Shown piece after piece: positions 35,739 through 44,301 of a DNA stretch of 64,000 bases. This DNA comes from Neobacillus sp. PS3-12 (GTDB taxonomy: Bacteria; Bacillota; Bacilli; Bacillales; Cytobacillaceae): positions 4,686,001-4,750,000 of the forward strand of contig NZ_CP133268.1 of assembly GCF_030915385.1 (NCBI RefSeq), written 5' to 3'. Positions within the stretch are counted from its first letter, which is position 1. Each line of letters starts with the position of its first letter. The notes under the pieces were generated by a model, which saw nothing but the letters and a program-made list of their open reading frames with translations, made no database searches and was not told the DNA's origin. A program made the position numbers and the translations under genes.

Positions 35739-37028
35739 ATGTCCATTCATTCAATCAATCAGAAAAAGGATGAGGTGCAGCTGGAAAAGGATAATTCCTT
35801 GGCTGAGTTTCAGGAAACATTGAAGGAAGCCGTTGAGATTATGAACTATCCTTCACAGGTGTATGAATTTTTAAAGAAACCAATGCGTTTTTTGGAAGTG
35901 AGTATTCCAGTAAAAATGGATAATGGACAAGTGGAAATTTTCGAAGGCTACCGTGCTCAGCATAATGATGCAGCAGGTCCGACGAAAGGAGGCATCCGTT
36001 TCCACCCTGATGTCACGCCGGAAGAAGTAAAAGCGTTGGCGGGCTGGATGAGCCTCAAGTGTGGCATCACCGAACTGCCCTATGGGGGAGCAAAAGGCGG
36101 GATTATCTGCGATCCAAGAAAAATGAGTTTTGATGAATTGGAACGATTAAGCCGCGGATATGTCAGAGCGGTCAGCCAAATTGTCGGCCCAACAAAGGAT
36201 ATACCGGCACCGGATATGTACACGAATTCGCAAATTATGGCGTGGATGCTTGATGAATATGATCATATCCGCGAATTTGACTCTCCAAGTTTTATCACAG
36301 GTAAACCGGTTGCTCTTGGAGGTTCAAAGGGCAGGGAAACAGCAACATCCAAAGGCGTATTATATACGCTGCAAATGGTGTGTGAACAGCGAAAATTGCC
36401 GCTAAAAGATACACGAGTCATTATTCAGGGATTCGGGAATGTCGGCAGCTACCTGGCGCAGTATCTGTATGAGCTGGGAGCGAAGGTTATTGGAATTAGC
36501 GATGTGCTTGGCGGCCTCTATGATGAAAATGGCCTGGACGTCCCCTATCTTATGGAAAGCAGGGATTCATTCGGAATCATCTCAAACCGTTTCCAAAATG
36601 CCATTTCCAACAGCGAATTATTGGAAAAAGAATGCGACATTTTAATTCCGGCAGCGATTTCTGGTGTGATCAATAAACATAATGCGGCGAAAATCAACTG
36701 TCAGATCGTGATTGAAGCAGCCAATGGACCGACGACTAAAGAGGCTATCAACTTATTGGCTGAACGTAAAATCCTCCTTGTCCCCGACATCCTTGCCAAT
36801 GCCGGAGGCGTAGTGGTCTCTTATTTTGAATGGTGCCAAAACAATCAAGGATATTATTGGACAGAAGAGGAGGTTGATGCCCGCTTAAAAGAAAAAATGG
36901 CTTCAAGCTTCTCCAATGTATATACAACCGCAAAAAAATATGGAGTAAATATGAAAATAGCTGCTTATATTATGGGAATTCAAAAACTGGCAGAAACTTC
37001 AAGATTGCGAGGCTGGTTGAAATATTAA
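35739..37028 (+). CDS. Glu/Leu/Phe/Val dehydrogenase family (glutamate dehydrogenase-like)
   Basis: A 429-residue NAD(P)-dependent amino acid dehydrogenase. GGIRFHPDVTPEEVKALAGWMSLK with the substrate lysines, PYGGAKGGI with the catalytic Lys region, PAPDMYT, and the dinucleotide loop QGFGNVGSYLA. ATG 35739 is nine bases after GAGGTG. In Bacillus, catabolic glutamate dehydrogenases such as RocG can be sigma-54 controlled; here it would recycle glutamate made by the PatA transaminase to 2-oxoglutarate and NH3. Two small genes follow in the same transcript. Confidence 0.93.
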   Translation: MSIHSINQKKDEVQLEKDNSLAEFQETLKEAVEIMNYPSQVYEFLKKPMRFLEVSIPVKMDNGQVEIFEGYRAQHNDAAGPTKGGIRFHPDVTPEEVKALAGWMSLKCGITELPYGGAKGGIICDPRKMSFDELERLSRGYVRAVSQIVGPTKDIPAPDMYTNSQIMAWMLDEYDHIREFDSPSFITGKPVALGGSKGRETATSKGVLYTLQMVCEQRKLPLKDTRVIIQGFGNVGSYLAQYLYELGAKVIGISDVLGGLYDENGLDVPYLMESRDSFGIISNRFQNAISNSELLEKECDILIPAAISGVINKHNAAKINCQIVIEAANGPTTKEAINLLAERKILLVPDILANAGGVVVSYFEWCQNNQGYYWTEEEVDARLKEKMASSFSNVYTTAKKYGVNMKIAAYIMGIQKLAETSRLRGWLKY

Positions 37029-37049
37029 TGATGATGAGGAGGAATTTAA

Positions 37050-37343
37050 ATGAAGCTTGATATTTTATCTGAACAAAAAGAACAGCAGCTGTTGCATTAT
37101 TTTTGTCTTATTTCTGATCATCACCGTTACGATTTTACCATTGGGTATTCAGAGTATTTTTTCGGAAAAGCAATGGTCACTTCGCTGCAGTCAGGACAAA
37201 TGGTGCTGCTTTGCCAGGATGATATCGATTTGGAAATTCATTGGGCTGACAAATTGGGAATCGAAACCGAAGATATTTCGGAATTACAAGAGTTCTTCCG
37301 TCTTGTACTGCAAACGCGGCCGTTTCATGAAGAATATGAATAA
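37050..37343 (+). CDS. Small conserved-looking protein of unknown function
   Basis: A 97-residue acidic, soluble protein with many His, Tyr and Phe. AGGAGG precedes the ATG and it lies 21 bases after the glutamate dehydrogenase stop, so it shares that sigma-54 transcript. No known motif is recognised. A small partner or regulator of the dehydrogenase is one possibility. Confidence 0.75.
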   Translation: MKLDILSEQKEQQLLHYFCLISDHHRYDFTIGYSEYFFGKAMVTSLQSGQMVLLCQDDIDLEIHWADKLGIETEDISELQEFFRLVLQTRPFHEEYE

Positions 37344-37361
37344 TCTGGAGGAGTGTTGCTC

Positions 37362-37610
37362 ATGTTTTTTGGTGTAATTCTAAGCCCGTGCTTCGGAAAG
37401 ATAGAAAAAATTGCCGTCAATAATGCCGATCGGATTTATGAGTGGGAAGAACTACTTACGATCAAATCGGATGCGGGGGCGGTTGAAATCGTCCAAACCG
37501 ATGTCAGCGGGAAAATAGAATCCTTAGAAGTGCAGGAAGGGGATAACGTCATTCCCGGCATGGTTTTGGCCTATGTTAAGGAAGATTTGTTTAACACGGG
37601 AAGCGATTAA
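37362..37610 (+). CDS. Biotinyl/lipoyl-like domain protein lacking the modified lysine
   Basis: An 82-residue protein with the hammerhead fold pattern of lipoyl/biotinyl domains: two quasi-symmetric halves, LLTIKSDAGAVEIVQTDVSG in the turn region and GKIESLEVQEGDNVIPGMVL in the second half. At the position of the lipoylated Lys (normally D-K-A) there is D-A-G, so it probably cannot be modified. ATG 37362 follows GGAGGAG. Third gene of the glutamate dehydrogenase operon. Such proteins might act as a scaffold; function unknown. Confidence 0.7.
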   Translation: MFFGVILSPCFGKIEKIAVNNADRIYEWEELLTIKSDAGAVEIVQTDVSGKIESLEVQEGDNVIPGMVLAYVKEDLFNTGSD

Positions 37611-37644
37611 TGGGAAATGTATCGCAATGAATAAGGGAAATGAA

Positions 37645-37685
37645 GAAAAGAAGATGATCTGCCTCAAGCAGCATCTTCTTTTTTA
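37645..37685 (+). terminator. Terminator of the glutamate dehydrogenase operon
   Basis: AGAAGATG..GC pairs with GCAGCATCTTCT, followed by a T-run. Confidence 0.75.
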
Positions 37686-37753
37686 AGTGAATTATATTTA
37701 AAAAATTCAGAATAAAGTGGTAGTATAAAATTGATACGAAAAGGGGGATAGTT

Positions 37754-39889
37754 ATGTTTTCCGTAACTAAAGAAAAAGTTAAGCCGATCATTTCCGTCAC
37801 GATCGAGGCAGAAGAAGCTTTAAGGCCAATATTGAACAATTTCAAGGAACCCATTCTATTCCTTAAAAAGGAAGATCAATTATTTGCCTATGTACAAATA
37901 AATAACTCCTTAATCGAAAAACTGGAACAGAATGACTATTCTAGGGATTTTTTAATTCAGCATGCCCATTCAATCGAGAGCATCTGTTTTTTAACCGAGC
38001 ATATCTCTCTGCCGATTCTATTCCAGATTATTGGCGGACCATTCGCCATCATCACTGGGGAGGATGGCAGGCCTTCTGGATATCTTCTTAGGGAAGATGT
38101 CCTCGCAGAACTTTTTATACAGGGAAATAAAAGTGTTGATTTACTTCGGATTCTTCTCTCCTCGATACCGATGGGGATATTTGTTATTGATAAAGAAAAA
38201 AAGATTATCAATTGCAATGAAGCAGGACTAAAAATGATTAAATCCAGCACGGATAAAGTGCTGAATTTCCCTGGCGAAAGTATATTTAGCGGCGAGCATA
38301 TTCAAAACGTATTTGCGAATGGCAAGACCATTCTCAATCATTTGGAATTTAAGAATGGGATGGGGGTGCTTGTGGATTATAGTCCTATCCGTAGTCTTGA
38401 TGATCAAGTGGAAGGAATTATTATTGTTGTCCAGGACTTGCCAATGGTAGAAGAAATGGCCTTGGAAATTGAATATATTAAAGACCTAAATAACGACTTG
38501 AATGCGATATTGTCCAGCATCTATGATGAAATTCTCGTGGTCAGTGCCAAGGGAGAATTGCTTCGTTTTAGTGAAAACATTATTCAGGATTTTTGGCAGA
38601 TTGATTTAAAAGAACTGATTGGCAAAAATATTTTGGAGCTTGAGGACCAAGGCTTGTTTACGCCGTCTGTTACAAGGCAGGTGATTGAAAAAAAGAAAAA
38701 GGTGTCTGTTGTCCAGGAAACAAGAACGGGAAGAAAGATCCTGGCTGTCGGTAATCCCATCTTTAATGAAGAAAACCAACTGGAACGGATTATTATCGCC
38801 TCGCGTGACATAACCGAGACAACACGTTTGAAGACAGAGTTGCAGGAAGCAAGGAAAATATCGGAGCAATATAAGAAAGAATTGGATGACTTTAGAAGTA
38901 AGGACGCTTTTATAAAAAAATTGATTTACTGCAGCCCGAAGATGGAAAAGATTATGAATCAGGTCCAGAAAATTGCCGATTTTTCATCCACCGTCTTACT
39001 TAACGGAGAGTCCGGGGTAGGGAAGGAAGTGATTGCTCAGGCCATTCATCAATTAGGAAAACGCTCACAACAGCCATTCTTGAAATTAAATTGCGGTGCC
39101 ATCCCTGAAAGTTTGCTGGAAAGTGAATTGTTTGGCTACGCGAAGGGTTCGTTTACCGGTGCCGATAAAAATGGCAAAGATGGTTATTTCAAACAAGCGG
39201 ATGGCGGGATTTTATTCCTGGATGAAATTGGTGAGATGCCGATGCATTTGCAGGTAAAGCTTTTAAGAGTTCTCCAGGAGCAGGAGGTTATTCCTGTCGG
39301 CAGCACAACTCCTATTAAAGTGAATGTGCAAATTATCGCCGCCACAAATAAAAATTTGGCCAAGATGGTTGGGGAAGGATCGTTCCGTGAGGATTTATTT
39401 TATCGCTTAAATGTGATTCCGATTCGCATTCCGCCACTACGGGAACGGATAGAAGACATTTCACTATTGGCATTTCACTTCCTGCAGCAGCTGAATGAAA
39501 AATATGAACGCAATTATCATCTAACCCCCGATGCTGTAAATGTCCTTGAATTTTATTCATGGCCGGGTAATGTTAGAGAACTGCAAAATATCATTGAGAG
39601 ATTGGTAGTGTCTTCCGATCACTCGGCGATTGACGCCGAATTTGTCAGCCAATTTTTATCCATGGGATATGAACTTAAAAAGATGCGGCCGGTTGTGACC
39701 CGTGTGATGCCGTTGCAGGATGCCATCGATTATGTGGAAGAACAGCTGATCGTTATGGCCATGAACCAATATAAAACGACAACAAAGGCGGCTAAGGCCT
39801 TAGGAATCAGCCAATCCTCCGTCAGCAGGAAATATCAAAAAATCCAAAACGAGAAAAACCTGAAAGTCGAAAACTTATCCTCCTATTAA
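37754..39889 (+). CDS. Sigma-54 dependent activator with N-terminal sensor and two PAS domains
   Basis: A 711-residue enhancer-binding protein. The N-terminal 125 residues look like a CBS-type or small sensor region; PAS-1 spans about 126-232 (SSIPMGIFVIDKEKKIINCN), PAS-2 about 249-355 (SSIYDEILVVSAKGELLRFS), AAA+ about 392-622 with Walker A GESGVGKE, contact loop GSFTGA, Walker B FLDEIGEM, and a TyrR-type HTH near 662-698 (YKTTTKAAKALGISQS). It lies inside the putrescine regulon, between targets that carry the shared palindrome, and is the likely activator of all of them. Its own upstream region shows no sigma-54 box. Confidence 0.93.
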   Translation: MFSVTKEKVKPIISVTIEAEEALRPILNNFKEPILFLKKEDQLFAYVQINNSLIEKLEQNDYSRDFLIQHAHSIESICFLTEHISLPILFQIIGGPFAIITGEDGRPSGYLLREDVLAELFIQGNKSVDLLRILLSSIPMGIFVIDKEKKIINCNEAGLKMIKSSTDKVLNFPGESIFSGEHIQNVFANGKTILNHLEFKNGMGVLVDYSPIRSLDDQVEGIIIVVQDLPMVEEMALEIEYIKDLNNDLNAILSSIYDEILVVSAKGELLRFSENIIQDFWQIDLKELIGKNILELEDQGLFTPSVTRQVIEKKKKVSVVQETRTGRKILAVGNPIFNEENQLERIIIASRDITETTRLKTELQEARKISEQYKKELDDFRSKDAFIKKLIYCSPKMEKIMNQVQKIADFSSTVLLNGESGVGKEVIAQAIHQLGKRSQQPFLKLNCGAIPESLLESELFGYAKGSFTGADKNGKDGYFKQADGGILFLDEIGEMPMHLQVKLLRVLQEQEVIPVGSTTPIKVNVQIIAATNKNLAKMVGEGSFREDLFYRLNVIPIRIPPLRERIEDISLLAFHFLQQLNEKYERNYHLTPDAVNVLEFYSWPGNVRELQNIIERLVVSSDHSAIDAEFVSQFLSMGYELKKMRPVVTRVMPLQDAIDYVEEQLIVMAMNQYKTTTKAAKALGISQSSVSRKYQKIQNEKNLKVENLSSY

Positions 39890-39890
39890 T

Positions 39891-39933
39891 AAAAAGCTGT
39901 TCCAGATGAACTGTTATCTGGAACAGCTTTTTT
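39891..39933 (+). terminator. Terminator after the putrescine-regulon activator
   Basis: AAAAAGCTGTTCCAGAT pairs with ATCTGGAACAGCTTTTTT around GAACTGTT. Confidence 0.85.
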
Positions 39934-39968
39934 GTATTGGAGCAGCCCTATGCATGCAGAGATAGGTT

Positions 39969-39984
39969 TATGCAAGATGGCATA
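39969..39984. promoter_or_regulatory. Activator-site palindrome (copy 3)
   Basis: TATGCAAGATGGCATA, about 50 bases before the -24 box at 40035. Confidence 0.72.
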
Positions 39985-40034
39985 GCTTTTTCGGAAAAAC
40001 AAATGGAAACATCGTAGTTTACAAGGATATATTT

Positions 40035-40050
40035 TTGGCACGCTTCTTGC
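40035..40050 (+). promoter_or_regulatory. Sigma-54 promoter of the aldehyde dehydrogenase/PatA operon
   Basis: TTGGCACGCTTCTTGC, exact consensus, 41 bases before the start codon. Confidence 0.92.
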
Positions 40051-40090
40051 ATCATTACTAAATGAGGTATTTCAAAGGAGGGAATGGATA

Positions 40091-41581
40091 ATGGTAGTCA
40101 AACAAAAAGTAACTGACCTTAAAATGTATATTGATGGAGAGTGGCGCGATGCGGAAGATCAGGCAACACGCCCCGTTGTGAATCCAGCAAATGGGGAAGT
40201 GATTGCTTATGCCCCGGAAGGTACAGTAGCAGATGCCCGGGCAGCAATCTATGCAGCACGCAAAGCATTTGAAGGTGGTGTATGGTCCGGTCTTTCCGCA
40301 CAAGAACGAGCCTCCTATTTATTGAAAATTGCCGACAAAATTGATAAATATGCGGATGAATTAACAGAGCTTGAAACAATGGACAACGGAAAGTCACTCA
40401 GGGAAGCAGGCTTTGATGTAGCCGATGCGGCTGCGTGTTTCCGCTATTATGCAGGATTGATTACCAAGCCGGATGGTCAAACCTATCATGTAGCCGACCC
40501 GATGCAGGCCATGGTCGTCCGGGAACCGGTGGGTGTCTGCGGCCTGATTGTGCCTTGGAACTTCCCTCTGTTAATGAGCGTCTGGAAGCTGGCGCCTGCA
40601 CTCGCCGCTGGGAACACAGTCGTCTTCAAGCCATCCGAGGTAACGCCTGTTACTCCGAAGAAACTGTTTGAAATTTTTGAAGAAGTGGGCTTGCCAAAAG
40701 GCGCTGCCAATATGGTCATGGGAGCAGGTCCAGTTGTTGGTAACGAAATTGCCTCACATCCGGAAGTGGATATGGTGTCATTTACAGGCGGAACGAAAAC
40801 AGGCAAGCACATTATGAAAACTGCGGCTGATACTATGAAAAAGGTATCGCTGGAATTGGGCGGCAAATCACCGAATATTATTTTTGCTGATGCCGATTTT
40901 GAAACCGCTGTTGATTATGCCTTGTTTGGCATCTACGCCGGTTCCGGCCAGGTTTGTTCCGCTGGTTCAAGAATTCTTGTAGAAGAAGGCATGTATGATC
41001 AATTTGTCACCCGCTTCGTTGAAAGAGCCAAGCAAATCAAAGTAGGACCGGGCAATGACCCGGCCACCGAAATGGGGCCGCTTGTAAGCCAGCAGCATTT
41101 GGAAAAAGTTCTTTATTATATTGATCTCGGGAAGCAGGAGGGGGCTACTATTGCCTGCGGCGGTAGCCGCATTGTCAAGGATGGTCTGGATAAAGGATAC
41201 TTTGTTGAACCAACTGTGTTTGTCGATGTGAAGCAGGATATGAGAATCGTCCAGGAAGAAATTTTTGGCCCTGTTGTCTGCATCCAGAAGTTTAAGGATG
41301 AAGAAGAAGCTGTGAAACTTGCCAATGGTACACTTTACGGGCTGGCCGGCGGCGTATTCACAAAGGATGGTGCCAAAGGTTTGCGTTTTATTAAAAAGCT
41401 TCGCGCCGGGATTACCTGGGTGAACTCGTATCATCCAACCTATAATGAAGCACCGTGGGGCGGTTATAAGCAAAGTGGTATTGGCCGCAGCCTTGGAACA
41501 TTTGGCTTGGAGGAATTCCAGGAAATTAAACAGATTAATATCAATTTACAGGTAGAGCCAACTGGCTGGTTTTCAAATTAA
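40091..41581 (+). CDS. Aldehyde dehydrogenase (4-aminobutanal dehydrogenase candidate)
   Basis: A 496-residue NAD-dependent aldehyde dehydrogenase: VPWNFPLLMSVWKLAPALAAG, LELGGKSPN with the base Glu, GSGQVCSAGSR with the catalytic Cys, and a C-terminal GGYKQSGIGRSLG. AAAGGAGGG precedes the ATG. It is first in a sigma-54 operon with the PatA-like transaminase, which produces 4-aminobutanal from putrescine; this enzyme would oxidise it to GABA. It is a close paralogue of the aldehyde dehydrogenase at 6802-8298. Confidence 0.93.
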   Translation: MVVKQKVTDLKMYIDGEWRDAEDQATRPVVNPANGEVIAYAPEGTVADARAAIYAARKAFEGGVWSGLSAQERASYLLKIADKIDKYADELTELETMDNGKSLREAGFDVADAAACFRYYAGLITKPDGQTYHVADPMQAMVVREPVGVCGLIVPWNFPLLMSVWKLAPALAAGNTVVFKPSEVTPVTPKKLFEIFEEVGLPKGAANMVMGAGPVVGNEIASHPEVDMVSFTGGTKTGKHIMKTAADTMKKVSLELGGKSPNIIFADADFETAVDYALFGIYAGSGQVCSAGSRILVEEGMYDQFVTRFVERAKQIKVGPGNDPATEMGPLVSQQHLEKVLYYIDLGKQEGATIACGGSRIVKDGLDKGYFVEPTVFVDVKQDMRIVQEEIFGPVVCIQKFKDEEEAVKLANGTLYGLAGGVFTKDGAKGLRFIKKLRAGITWVNSYHPTYNEAPWGGYKQSGIGRSLGTFGLEEFQEIKQININLQVEPTGWFSN

Positions 41582-41611
41582 AAAATAGTAAATAAAAAGG
41601 AGACAATCAAA

Positions 41612-42985
41612 ATGAGTATTGATTTAACACAAAATAAAAAGAATGAGCAAAAGAAGAGTGTGACCGAATACATTAACAAGGTTTTAAGCTTAATAGAAAA
41701 AGAGGAAATTACGGCAGAGGATGCTGCCTGGATTACCAAGGAAACGGTTGACGGCTTCCGTGAGAACGTAAATCCGGGATTCTTATCCTATCGCAAAACT
41801 GTTACAAAGGATGGTCAATTTGCAGCGGTTGAATGGTCCGATAGTGGCACCTGCTTTAAAGATGTAAACGGCAAAGAATATATTGATTGTTTAGGAGGCT
41901 TCGGGATTTATAACGTCGGCCACCGCCATCCAAAGGTAGTAAAGGCTGTAACTGATCAGTTAAAGCACCAGGCTCTTCACAGCCAGGATTTGCTTGACCC
42001 ATTAAGGGCGATGCTTGCAAAGATTTTAGCTGACATCACGCCTGGAGATTTGAAATATGCTTTTTTCACGAACAGCGGTACGGAAAGTGTGGAAGCAGCC
42101 TTGAAGCTTGCAAAAATGTACAGTGAGCGGACAACATTTATTTCGACTACCCGTGCGTTCCACGGAAAAAGCCTTGGCTCGTTGTCGGGAACGGCGAAGG
42201 GAATGTTCCGCAAACCATTCCTGCCACTCATTCCGGGCTTCCGCCATGTGCCATTTGGCGATATTGAGATGATGCGCAAAACGTTTGAAACCTGTGCCCT
42301 TGTGGGTGAAGATGTTGCTGCTGTTATTCTTGAGCCAATTCAAGGAGAGGGAGGAATTATCCTTCCGCCGAACAATTATTTAAAAGAAGTGCGTGATCTT
42401 TGTGATCAATTCGGCGCCTTGCTGATTTTTGATGAAGTGCAAACTGGGATGGGCCGTACTGGAAAAATGTTTGCAGCTGAATTGTATGATGTCGTTCCGG
42501 ATATCCTCTGCCTCGCAAAAGCATTTGGCGGCGGTGTGATGCCGGCAGGTGCTGTTGTAGCGAAGGAAGAAGTATTTAAGAGTTGGTTTCCGAATCCGTT
42601 TATGCATACGACCACTTTCGGCGGCAATCCGCTGGCCTGCGCTGCAGCGATCGCCACAATCGGTATCTTAATAGAAGAAAATCTACCGGAACGGGCCGCT
42701 GTAGTTGGTGAATATTTCCTTAATGAGTTGAAAGAGGCTGCAAAGGAACACGAAGATAAAGTTCAGGAAATCCGCGGCAAAGGCTTAATGATTGGCATTG
42801 AATTCCATGAGGATGAACTTGGCTATGAGGTGTCAAAAGGGATGTTCGACCGCGGCATTCTTGTAGCAGGGACACTGATTAATTCAAAAACAATCCGCAT
42901 TGAGCCTGCGCTGAACATCAGTTATGAAGAGGTTGATAAAGTAGTTAGCACTTTTAAAGAAGTATTGGAACATGTGAAAGCTTAA
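41612..42985 (+). CDS. patA: Putrescine aminotransferase (PatA/YgjG-like, class III)
   Basis: A 457-residue PLP enzyme. It closely follows E. coli PatA as I recall it: YIDCLGGFGIYNVGHRHPKV, LHSQDLLDPLRAMLAK, NSGTESVEAALKLAK, EPIQGEGGIILPP, IFDEVQTGMGRTGK and AKAFGGGVMPAGA with the PLP lysine, then HTTTFGGNPLACAAA. It transfers an amino group from putrescine (or cadaverine) to 2-oxoglutarate. AAGGAGAC precedes the ATG. Cotranscribed with the aldehyde dehydrogenase; the importer and glutamate dehydrogenase nearby complete a putrescine-to-GABA route. Confidence 0.9.
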   Translation: MSIDLTQNKKNEQKKSVTEYINKVLSLIEKEEITAEDAAWITKETVDGFRENVNPGFLSYRKTVTKDGQFAAVEWSDSGTCFKDVNGKEYIDCLGGFGIYNVGHRHPKVVKAVTDQLKHQALHSQDLLDPLRAMLAKILADITPGDLKYAFFTNSGTESVEAALKLAKMYSERTTFISTTRAFHGKSLGSLSGTAKGMFRKPFLPLIPGFRHVPFGDIEMMRKTFETCALVGEDVAAVILEPIQGEGGIILPPNNYLKEVRDLCDQFGALLIFDEVQTGMGRTGKMFAAELYDVVPDILCLAKAFGGGVMPAGAVVAKEEVFKSWFPNPFMHTTTFGGNPLACAAAIATIGILIEENLPERAAVVGEYFLNELKEAAKEHEDKVQEIRGKGLMIGIEFHEDELGYEVSKGMFDRGILVAGTLINSKTIRIEPALNISYEEVDKVVSTFKEVLEHVKA

Positions 42986-43037
42986 GGTCATCTTTCGATA
43001 TTGCTTTTTACTATTAAATGGAATTTGAAATAAAATT

Positions 43038-43091
43038 AAAGAGCCTAAAATATGCAAGTTTTTTAAATGCTTGCGTATTTTGGCTCTTTTA
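43038..43091 (+). terminator. Terminator of the aldehyde dehydrogenase/patA operon
   Basis: Long stem: AAAGAGCCTAAAATATGCAAG pairs with the segment ending GTATTTTGGCTCTTTT, then T-rich. Confidence 0.85.
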
Positions 43092-43154
43092 CATTTATGA
43101 AAGAAACTACCGATTTATTTAGGATTTTATATTGCCAAATACAATTACGAGATT

Positions 43155-43198
43155 TTACACCTTCCACTTTTACGAGAAGGTGTCTTTTGGTTTTTAAA
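43155..43198. terminator. Second stem-loop in the 43-kb intergenic region
   Basis: ACACCTTC and GAAGGTGT with an 11-base loop, followed by CTTTTGGTTTTT. Confidence 0.55.
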
Positions 43199-43358
43199 AC
43201 AATTCATAGTTTTTCTTTTCGATATTTTTCAGCAGGAGTAATCTGAACGTTTACATTCTTCAGGGGGAGTTTTACCCAAATAGCAGTTAAAATCGCAGAA
43301 CATTTAGTATTTATTGACAGCCTACTTTTGCTGACATAAAGCTATTTGTAATGGGATT

Positions 43359-43386
43359 TTGCTAAAAATTGTATAATTTTTAGCAA
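43359..43386. promoter_or_regulatory. Perfect 12+4+12 inverted repeat, operator candidate
   Basis: TTGCTAAAAATT-GTAT-AATTTTTAGCAA, about 110 bases before the -10 element of the lipoprotein gene. Palindromic and AT-rich. Confidence 0.45.
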
Positions 43387-43492
43387 TAAAATAATCATTA
43401 TACAATGTTTATTTTCAAGCAATGTTGCGATTTAGGATGTTATTTTTATGTCGTTTTTTGTAAAATATTTGTATTATTTTGGAATATGAGGT

Positions 43493-43501
43493 GCTATAAT
43501 T
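43493..43501 (+). promoter_or_regulatory. Extended -10 promoter element
   Basis: TGCTATAAT, 25 bases before the lipoprotein start; no good -35 is seen, as is usual for extended -10 promoters. Confidence 0.45.
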
Positions 43502-43526
43502 TTCTTGTCTAAGGGGGACGATGAAA

Positions 43527-43850
43527 ATGAAGAAACTAGTTGTATTATTAAGCTCTTTTTTGATACTTACATTAGTATTAGCTGGCTGTGGAACTGTTAA
43601 ACCAGACTACACAACTAAACAGTTTGAAACCGCTCTGAATAAAGGAGATAACATGGAGGGAAAGACTGTATCAGTTGAAGTAAGCAAGATTGTACCTAAT
43701 AGTGCTTTTGGCTACAATATTGAAGCTGGTAAACATTTGAATTTCGTATCAACTGATAATCCTAATGTTAAAAAAGGGGATAAAGTAATACTGAAGGTCA
43801 AGCAAGTGAAAAGCGTACTTGGCTCATTTATCATTACATACGAAAAGTAA
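43527..43850 (+). CDS. Small lipoprotein with OB-fold-like domain
   Basis: A 107-residue exported protein. Signal peptide with lipobox LVLAGC (Cys about residue 21); the mature part (TVSVEVSKIVPNSAFGYNIEAG..LNFVSTDNPNVKKGDKVILKVKQV) has the strand pattern of tRNA_anti-like OB folds found in bacillar lipoproteins. ATG 43527 is better spaced from AAGGGGG than ATG 43521. It stands alone, with terminator-like hairpins on both sides. Function unknown; a ligand-binding surface protein is possible. Confidence 0.78.
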   Translation: MKKLVVLLSSFLILTLVLAGCGTVKPDYTTKQFETALNKGDNMEGKTVSVEVSKIVPNSAFGYNIEAGKHLNFVSTDNPNVKKGDKVILKVKQVKSVLGSFIITYEK

Positions 43851-43942
43851 TAATTTGAACAAAGAAATGTTTAAAAAACAAAATGCATTTCGTTCATCTT
43901 TTTACGAAAAGGTCTACTACGTGATACGGATACAATATGGTC

Positions 43943-43970
43943 AAAAAGACACAGATATTTCTGTGTCTTC
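43943..43970 (+). terminator. Terminator after the small lipoprotein
   Basis: AAGACACAGA and TCTGTGTCTT around TATT, then CTCTTT. Confidence 0.7.
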
Positions 43971-44174
43971 TCTTTACTATTTAAAACTATAAAATGTTTG
44001 TTGAAACGAGTGCTATTTTCTTTCTTTTTTTTAAATCTCCCCATCAAAAGAACCCGTTATAGTTCCTTTTTAAAATGAATGTACTTGAATATAGTATTAT
44101 CTTAAAAATTTTATATTAAAACCCTGAAAATTGAAAACTATTTAATACTTGGGTAGCGATGCTTTTTTCGTGTT

Positions 44175-44236
44175 ATGGGACTCAGTCTCCCACTCAAGTA
44201 AAGCGATAATGGGGCGGGGGACTGACCCCCATAGCC
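44175..44236. repeat. Palindromic repeat, family A (copy 1)
   Basis: GGGACTCAGTCTCCC..ACTCAAGTAAAGCG..GGGGCGGGGGACTGACCCCC. Other copies at 46205-46256 (degenerate), 49780-49836 and 60074-60128. It lies just upstream of the PD-(D/E)XK-like gene. Confidence 0.8.
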
Positions 44237-44301
44237 CCACAGCCCGTATCAGAATTCAATTAATTCATTCAATCATATTAAATTGCATTGGTGGTCTTAT
44301 C

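Noticed and set aside
40486..40866. Long minus-strand open frame inside the aldehyde dehydrogenase gene (also 7478-7903 on the plus strand inside the other one)
   Set aside because: Both are antisense shadows of well-supported genes, with no ribosome site and no recognisable domain.
44149..44301. N-terminal extension of the PD-(D/E)XK-like protein
   Set aside because: The extension is translated from the family-A palindromic repeat; the ATG at 44302 begins the protein-like sequence.
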